A stretch of 64,000 bases of DNA from contig OU612075.1 in NCBI GenBank assembly GCA_914767715.1, positions 15,748,001 through 15,812,000 on the forward strand, read 5' to 3'. The translations under genes and the position numbers were made by a program. The notes beneath the pieces were generated by a model. It ran no database searches and was not told where the DNA came from. It saw only the letters and a program-made list of their open reading frames with translations. The DNA is from Membranipora membranacea. Its lineage: Eukaryota; Bryozoa; Gymnolaemata; Cheilostomatida; Membraniporidae. Shown piece after piece: positions 57,634 through 64,000 of the stretch. Numbering within the stretch: position 1 is the first letter of the stretch; the number at the start of each line of letters is the position of its first letter.

Positions 57634-58779
57634 TTAAGGCCACTTAGGTGTACCCCTGCTGTGTTTAATTGCCAAATTCTCACAGAGTTTCCTAAAATCC
57701 TCCGAGATGAAAGCCGGTCCTGAATCACTTTTCAAGTACTGTGGGATTCCATGAGTTTGAAAAACTTCATCTAATATCTTTAGTGTGGTTGCAGCGCTGG
57801 TCGATTTCACCGGAATGCACTCAGAATACCTACTATAATAGTCAATAACAACAAGCAAGTACTGGCTAGAATGACCAAATGGACCCAAATGATCTACCGC
57901 AACTTCCTTCCATGGCGCTGTTGGGAGGTCAGAACTCAACATGGGTTCCGGAGAACTTGGTTTACCTACTAATTGACACTCATGACATGCTTTGATGTGT
58001 TTGTCCACATAGCTATCAATGTTTGGCCACCAAACCTTAGTCCTCAAATTCCTCTTAATACCAACAATCCCTAGATGTCCTGTATGAGCTAAATTTAAAA
58101 CATGTGGTCTGAGTTGAGAGGGTATGACTATTCTGCTGCCTCTTAATACTAGGTTTCCTATCACACACAATTCACCACTAATAAGCTTATACGACTTTGA
58201 TATACCACGAACATCAAAGTTATTTGAATTTATGCATTTCCTAACAATGGATAATTCCTCGTCGTCTAAAGAAATTTTCTCTATCTCTTTAGCGGTCATA
58301 GCTCTAGGTACAGAATTTAAAGCTACAAATCTAACATATGCTTCAGCCTTGTTTGCGAGAGACAAATCACAAACTATACTTGCTGAGAGCCTTGAGAGAG
58401 GGTCTGCTACGTTTTTGCTACCCGGCCAATAAACTACAGTGTAATCATATGGCATAAGACGTAACACCCAGCGTTCAATCCTAGCACATGGTTTTGAACG
58501 CGGACCATAAATAACCTTCAGTGGCTCATGGTCTGTAACCAAATCGAACTTATTGCCTATCAAATATGGCTTGAATCTTTCACATGCCCACACCAAACTT
58601 AGAGCTTCCCTTTCAGTCTGATGGTATCTAGATTCAACATCACTCAAACTTCTCGATGCATAGCTAATAACCCGTGGTCCATCCTCCTGATCCGGGATAA
58701 GAACAGCACCTAAACCAAAAGGACTTGCATCAGCTACCACCTTAGTCAGATATTTGAGATCAAAATAACCTAAAGTCAC
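57634..58779 (-). pseudogene. Gypsy RNase H and integrase
   Basis: RNase H segment: VVADASPFGLGAVL, YHQTEREALSLVWACERF, LVTDHEPL. Integrase: an HHCC zinc motif (LAHTGHLGI...KHIKACHECQ), then catalytic Asp residues in VAVDHLGPFG and LKSDSGPAF. A stop immediately precedes the GNGLVE motif, so the catalytic triad is split. Confidence 0.9.
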
Positions 58780-58797
58780 ACTACTGGCTAGACTTTT

Positions 58798-59332
58798 CTA
58801 TACTTTCTCAAACGCTACTATCTGCTCTTGGTTGAGAACAAATTTTTCTTTGACACCTTTCTGCTTGCCATCTACTGGCTGCTTTTTCAGTCTGCGCAGT
58901 GGTTCTGTCTTGGTCGAGAAATCTGGTATGAACTTGCTACAATAATTAGCAAATCCTAAGAAAGAACGCAACTCCTCTATGCATGTTGGTTCCTTACCGT
59001 TTACTATAGCATCAACTTTACCAGCCATCGGATTGATGCCCTTTGCTGATAGTTTATGACCTACAAATTCTAACTCATCAACACCAAATGTAAACTTCTG
59101 CCTGTTGAGTGTCAATCCTGCTGATTTGAGCCTGTCCAGAACCTGTATCAATCTAGCATCATGCTCAGCTCTGTCTGAGCCATGTATAATAATATCATCA
59201 GCGAGGTTTGCTACACCTGGAATGCCTTGAATCAATCTATGAATCTCTGCATAAAATTTCTCTGGAGCCATAGAGCAACAATAAAATAACCTCTTATATC
59301 GGTATAAGCCAATGTGACAACTGAATGTTGTG
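58798..59332 (-). pseudogene. Gypsy reverse transcriptase, palm and thumb
   Basis: ITTFSCHIGLYRYKRLF, then MAPEKFYAEIHRLIQGI and LADDIIIHG (the catalytic Asp pair, with Leu in place of the usual Tyr), LSAKGI and LRSFLGFANYCSKFIPDFS. The frame ends at a TAG just before the RNase H part. Its N-terminal half lies at 60956-62128, beyond the inserted LTR element. Confidence 0.9.
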
Positions 59333-59336
59333 ATAT
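59333..59336. repeat. Target duplication ATAT (left; right copy at 60952-60955)
   Basis: ATAT occurs on both sides of the non-autonomous LTR element; the interrupted Gypsy codons (RDI/ITT) are continuous if one copy is removed. Confidence 0.75.
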
Positions 59337-59756
59337 TGTTATATCTGGATATTGACATTTTAATTAAGGTTTCATTACCAGAGGAATGTCCAGACCCTCA
59401 TGAGTGATATATAAGTAGATTGTGTCAATTAAAAATAATGAGCAATTAATTTCCCTGGTATGTTAATAATGTTTCCTTTTAATGCTGTGCATCCCTAATT
59501 AGTATCATATATAATGTAATGTTCCCCTAACTATCGTCAGTTGTGATATTGGGATCGAGAATAAAAGTAGGAATTCTATCTGCTCACTCTTTCCTTATTA
59601 ACATCTCACACTATCCAACTCATAAGAATTCTCCCAATATAACTCACCATCGAGACACAACACTAAATCATTACACACAGCATAAATACAGGACATTATC
59701 AGACACAAAGATGTAACTATACCATCAAACAAAAGACATCATTTTCAGTTACATCA
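59337..59756 (+). repeat. Left LTR of non-autonomous element, 420 bp
   Basis: Starts TGTTATATC, ends TTACATCA (TG...CA), with GAGAATAAAAGTAG inside as a likely poly(A) signal. Nearly identical to 60533-60951, with roughly ten differences by eye. Confidence 0.9.
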
Positions 59757-60532
59757 TATGGTGGAGGACTGCGACGATCTCTGCTACTCCACAGCCAAGC
59801 GGATAATCGAGGACGATCATCTCTAGTTCCGGGTGAAGCAACGGAATAGACGTGGGATCGACCTATTTAAATTGTAATAAATGACAATAAAACACCCTAA
59901 TCGACATGGAAATACATCATGTATGTAAGTAAATAAAAGACTCAAATATCTCGTCATCAAACACTATTCACATGCTATATTCAAGCTCTGCAGAATGCTA
60001 AAACCGCTAGATATTCCTAAGTGACTTTTATCCTGAGTTTCCAGAATCCTCAATTCGAGAGCAACCGCTCACTGCTCAAAATCCGGAGGGATGGTATATG
60101 GACTGGGCCATCTTAAAGAAACCAGTCACGTCATGACTATCGCAGGATTGCTAGGAAAGCACCCGATATGTCCATTCACAAAGCCTGTCCGTATACAGTG
60201 TCTTTTGTTGAACTTCCCAAGCACCAGGGCAAGAATATGGTAGCTATCCAGATACTCTGTTTGCCCAAAGCACCAGGGTGTTTAATATGGTAGCATTCCC
60301 AGTGAGGATGAAGAAACAGAATCTGGTACGGAACTCAGTGGATTACAATTACAGATAAACAAAGCTCCGAGCGACTTCAGAATTCGACGGACAGAACAAA
60401 CTTCATTGTTTAAAATTGCATGAAATGTTTGTTTGATGAACGATTTTATTTGATTTAATTTTATTTGATTCATAATAGTGTAAGTTGAAAGTAAGATGAG
60501 CGAGGACGCTCATGTTTTCAAGTCCGGTTGGA

Positions 60533-60951
60533 TGTTATATCTGGATATTGACATTTTAATTAAGGTTTCATTACCAGAGGAATGTCAGGACCCTCATGAT
60601 TGATTTATAAGTAGATTGTGTCAATTAAAAATAATGAGCAATTAATTTCCCTGGTATGTTAATAATGTTTCCTTTTAATGCTGTGCATCCCTAATTAGTA
60701 TCATATATAATGTAATGTTCCCCCAACTATCGTCAGTTGTGATATTGGGATCGAGAATAAAAGTAGCAATTCTATCAGCTCACTCTTTCCTTATTAACAT
60801 CTCACACTATCCAACTCATAAGAATTCTCCCAATATAACTCACCATGGAGACACAACACTAAATCATTACACGCAGCATAAATACAGGACATTATCATAC
60901 ACAAAGATGTAACTATACCATCAAACAAAAGACATCATTTCAGTTACATCA
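60533..60951 (+). repeat. Right LTR of non-autonomous element
   Basis: Direct repeat of 59337-59756, TGTTATATC to TTACATCA, 419 bp. Confidence 0.9.
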
Positions 60952-60955
60952 ATAT

Positions 60956-61111
60956 CCCTTGAATCGGGATGCAGCGCAATTTGCGTGAAACCTTCCTTCA
61001 TGTCAACTTGCTGAAAACCTTGCTGCCATTCATATCCTGTAATAAATCATCAACAGTCGGCATGGGATGTCTTTCCCTAATAATTGCCTGGTTTGCCCTA
61101 CGCATATCAAC
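60956..61111 (-). pseudogene. Gypsy reverse transcriptase, fingers segment
   Basis: [19 protein letters not shown] and MPTVDDLL, then after a frame change [15 protein letters not shown]. This is the RT segment between the hAT-type MITE and the LTR insertion. Confidence 0.85.
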
Positions 61112-61119
61112 ACATAGCC

Positions 61120-61534
61120 CAGGGGCGTATATTCTAAAAAATTTCACTCACTGACTTTTCAGAGATGAGCATAATAATCGGGCGCAGCCCGATCCACACG
61201 CCGTAGGCGTGGCGGGGAGGGTGTGGGAGGGGCGCTTAAGCGCCCTCCCACCACGGAAATTTTTGCATATCGGTAGCAAAATAGTGCAAGCAGAGAGGTA
61301 TTTCAATAGCTCACTGAGCTGTTGGCTACTTTCAGAAAACAACTCAATAGCAGTAGAAGATTACGGTAAAAATTCTCCAGTTATAAAGCACCCATTTGAA
61401 AAAAAACTGACCTTGATGGGATTTGAACCCACAACAATCTTATTAACAGTGATTACAAAGCGAACGCTCTACACACTGAGCTATTCAGCCACTCACGGAA
61501 ATTCGTGGGCCGTGAGTGCTAATATACGCCACTG
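61120..61534. mobile_element. hAT-type MITE containing a tRNA-like sequence
   Basis: Terminal inverted repeats CAGGGGCGTATATT and AATATACGCCACTG, flanked by a perfect 8 bp duplication ACATAGCC (61112-61119 and 61535-61542). Inside are a GC-rich palindromic stretch (61180-61255) and a tRNA-like unit (minus). 415 bp, no transposase. Inserted between the protease/RT start and the RT fingers of the Gypsy element. Confidence 0.9.
61409..61492 (-). ncRNA. tRNA-derived sequence inside the hAT-type MITE
   Basis: The minus strand has a box A-like TAGCTCAGTGTGTAGAGC and a box B-like GGGTTCAAATCCC at tRNA spacing, with CTTTGTAA in the anticodon-loop position (TGT, threonine-like). The acceptor stem does not pair well, so this is not a working tRNA; it resembles the head of a SINE. 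Confidence 0.7.
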
Positions 61535-61542
61535 ACATAGCC

Positions 61543-62128
61543 TAATATCACCATTAGCATTAGGTACAGAAATCAGAGGTGAAATCCACTGTGTAGGCTT
61601 TGCTACTACCTCTATGATATCTGATTTAACTAGCTGTTCTAGTTTAGCCTCTACTTTACTCCTCAGTGCGAATGGAACGCGATTATATGGTTGACACACT
61701 GGAGCTACATTAGGATTTATTCCTATTTTTATATCTGGGCCTTTGAATTTACCTACGCCTGAAAATAAATTCTTATAGTTATCTAGCAGACTACCGTAAT
61801 TACTGACATTACTGGTATTACAATCTAAGCTATTTACTCCTACGTTGTAGCCTATTTTGATTAGTTTTAGTGTGTGAGATGTATCATTACTCAACAACGA
61901 CGACGTCTGATCCCTATCATTAATAATCATTATTTCAGCTGTTGCCTGTTGATTTCCTGCTTCTAGTTCCGCATTGAAGCATCCGAACAAGTCTAAGGGC
62001 TTATCAGCAGTATACGGAAACAGTTCCAGGTCTGTTGGCTCTACTTTGGCTCTAAGACCTCTTGACACAAGTAAATCAAATGTGTCTTTACTAATCACAT
62101 TGCTCTGTGAGGCAGAATCTACAAGCAC
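61543..62128 (-). pseudogene. Gypsy protease and reverse-transcriptase start
   Basis: LVDSASQSNVIS is the aspartic-protease active-site region, with DSA where DTG/DSG is usual. Further on, VCQPYNRVPFALRSKVEAKL and DIIEVVAKPTQWISP mark the N-terminus of the Gypsy reverse transcriptase, which is cut by the MITE insertion. Confidence 0.85.
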
Positions 62129-62129
62129 A

Positions 62130-63173
62130 TCACATGTTTCCTACTCTGATTTCAAGCTTGTCTAGATTAAACTTCGGCCTGATAGTTTTGCACTGAAATG
62201 CTGCCTGACCTTGATCAGCATTTTGACTACCAGCTGACAATATAGAATGCACCTTTTTCTTAAGTTCAACACTCCTACACACAATAGCAAAATGACCTAT
62301 TTTTGAGCATTTACTACACTGCTTATCCTTAGCTGGGCAGTTAGTATCACTACCGATATGATTGGAAGAACCACACCTATAGCATGATTCAGCTGACTTA
62401 CGATTTGATGTACCTCTGTAGGATTTACCACCATTGGAGTTTTCATATCTGGGTTTTGGCTTGCCGCCACTATTTCCATACCTAACAAATGAGCCTAATC
62501 GGTTGACACCACCTGTTGCATTGGGAAATTCATGAGCATTACTTTTAGCGTGAGCGCTAGCACCAGGGTTTTGGCCATTTCTCATTTCCCTATTTTGCAT
62601 TTCGACCGCTTCATGTGATGCTGAGATAGTCATTAGCTTTGCTAGGTCAAGAGTTGCCCCTGCTTCTAAGAACTTTCTTCTAAGAGCATCGTAATAGCAG
62701 CCTGAAACAATCTGATCAACTATCGAGTCATTAACATCAACGTACTCACAGCCTACAGAACCTTTCCTAAGTCTACCTACAAACTGAGCTATAGTCTCAC
62801 CTGCAGTCTGACGCATTTGCCTAAACACATGACGCATGAACCTTTTATTTGGTTTTACCAAAAAATGCGCGTTCAAGATTTGAATTGTGCCATCATAATC
62901 ATCGGGCTGACATTTTTCAGTAACCTCCTCGATTGAATCTTTATGATTCTTTAGCACCTCCCGAACACGTGGTCCACCACAGAACAACAACAATGCCTGG
63001 CGTTGTCTCCTAAGCGATGTTTCCTTAGCGGAAGTTCCACTTGGGTTGAACAAACCCTTACAATCAGCATAGCAATCGAACTCCTCGATCCATGCCAACC
63101 AAGCTGTAGCTACTACATTTGCCTCCCCTTCTACCTCAAAATTGCCTGGGCGTCCTATATCTAGACTCAGCTT
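62130..63173 (-). pseudogene. Gypsy gag with two zinc knuckles
   Basis: A capsid-like region (RFMRHVFRQMRQTAGETIAQ, VSGCYYDALRRKFLE), then a Gly/Asn-rich linker and two knuckles: CYRCGSSNHIGSDTNC (wider than usual spacing) and CSKCSKIGHFAIVC (canonical CX2CX4HX4C). It opens after a TAA near 63175 without an ATG, so the 5' end is missing. The pol frame follows in a different register at 62130. Confidence 0.9.
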
Positions 63174-64000
63174 TTATGATCTGATATGCGCTATTCAGTG
63201 AAAATTTTCTAATGGGTAAATGTTTACAATTAGTACTACAAGTAATCGGAAATCAACTTATCTTATTCTTATAGTTTTTTCTGTCTCCGTCACTGTCATG
63301 GGCTTCTGTTCTTCGCTTAGTCTGTGTCTGTGTTTGGCTGCATACCGTCTGTTTATGGATCTATCACCCTCTTTGGCATAGTCTCCTTCTCCACCTCAAT
63401 CGTTTTGAGTTTTATCCTCGTCGTCAATGTTTACATTTATTATGTGACCATTGTGTCAATGACTTATAAATGACTGTATATCAACTGTACATCAACTGAT
63501 TATAATTGTGATGGCATGCCTCATTTATACTATCGGCAGCATGCTAAATGAGCACGTGACTTAATTAGTGGTTACTGCATAAGAGGACACAACAGTGATC
63601 ACCTTTGTTTTAATTGTGTTGTCCAGCGCGTTGCCAAAGGTGTTTCCCAATGTGTTGCCATTTTCGATGCCCATCATAAATTTGGGATAAACCAGAAAGT
63701 AAGTCATATTCAAATTATTGATATAAAAGGCAGGAATAAATTAAGGATTGTTGGATTGTTGATTGATGTGTATGACCCTTTGTTGTGTATGATCTCAGTG
63801 CTACAAACAAAGCCTCAGCAATGGCATGCAATAGATTATGGTTGATTGATCATTTTTGCAAGGTCTTACTAAACATGACAAATCTCCATCACTCAATTAG
63901 TGAGATTAGAGGCGCAAAAAACAACCATTCTAGTGAGATCAAATTCTGGTATAGTCAGGTCAGGACAAAATACTGAGAATTTGCCACTATCAATAATTTC
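63174..64000. other. No recognisable gene
   Basis: Expected position of the Gypsy leader and 5' LTR, but no copy of any sequence near 57.2 kb was found, so the LTR appears lost. No coding feature seen. Confidence 0.4.

Larger units (their letters stand above)
59337..60951 (+). mobile_element. Non-autonomous LTR retrotransposon (TRIM-like), 1615 bp
   Basis: Two 420 bp direct LTRs flank 776 bp without coding capacity. TGGTGGAGGACTGCG starts three bases after the left LTR and could be a tRNA primer-binding site; no strong polypurine tract precedes the right LTR, so orientation is tentative. Inserted into the reverse-transcriptase gene of the Gypsy element with a 4 bp duplication. Small size and lack of genes fit the TRIM class, mobilised in trans. 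Confidence 0.85.
57245..63173 (-). mobile_element. Degenerate Gypsy retrotransposon, truncated at both ends
   Basis: Minus-strand order is gag, protease, reverse transcriptase, RNase H, integrase: the Gypsy/Metaviridae gene order. No flanking LTRs were found, and gag lacks its start codon. Stops near 58798 and 57634, a gag/pol frame change at 62130 and two nested insertions make it dead. The interruptions are a 1.6 kb LTR element (59337-60951) and a hAT-type MITE (61120-61534). Endogenous fossil; described only. Confidence 0.9.

Noticed and set aside
61409-61492. Functional tRNA-Thr gene
   Set aside because: Acceptor and anticodon stems pair poorly and the unit lies inside a MITE; only the pol III boxes are tRNA-like.

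Overview
The window is AT-rich, intron-rich DNA with GT-AG introns, few genes and many transposon remnants. It is metazoan, most likely a marine invertebrate: the gene content is an ADAM10-type metalloprotease copy, a secreted lectin-like gene combining PAN, fucolectin-like and WSC domains, and one tRNA-Lys. The transposons span CR1-like LINEs, Gypsy, Ginger-like, hAT, piggyBac-like, Harbinger-like and KDZ-like types. I cannot fix the phylum from sequence alone.

Layout. 0.8-5.7 kb (minus): seven exons of an ADAM10-like protease with two in-frame stops, probably a decayed paralogue; a hAT MITE and a foldback lie in its introns. 8.1-10.3 kb: one copy of a segmental duplication whose other copy lies at 24.65-33.67 kb. 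11.4-25.2 kb (plus): a seven-exon gene for a predicted secreted protein of 380 residues (signal peptide, PAN-like, F-type-lectin-like, WSC, novel tail); every internal junction is phase 1. Its introns hold a 4.3 kb CR1-like LINE on the opposite strand, a LINE tail and a 2.8 kb long-inverted-repeat element.

26.06-33.04 kb: a complete-looking 7.0 kb Ginger-like DNA transposon with about 270 bp terminal inverted repeats, TGT...ACA ends and an apparent 5 bp target duplication (ATCCC), inserted into the second copy of the segmental duplication. Its spliced transposase joins a retroviral-type integrase core to an OTU cysteine protease domain and then two F-box-like motifs. This is the most interesting item here.

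33.7-44.8 kb: MITEs, a degraded zinc-ribbon gene, and exons of a possible KDZ-type transposase (minus). 44.85 kb: intact tRNA-Lys(TTT). 46-54 kb: LINE fragments, a MADF-like Harbinger remnant, a piggyBac-like MITE, and a two-exon single-pass membrane protein (minus) whose stop codon lies inside that MITE. 54.8-55.5 kb: a 22 bp minisatellite and a small inverted repeat. 57.2-63.2 kb (minus): a degenerate Gypsy element interrupted by a 1.6 kb non-autonomous LTR element (4 bp target duplication) and a hAT-type MITE (8 bp target duplication) that carries a tRNA-like sequence.

The host genes do not form an operon or evident pathway. Exons were inferred by eye from reading frame, splice consensus and phase agreement; no alignment or transcript data were available.
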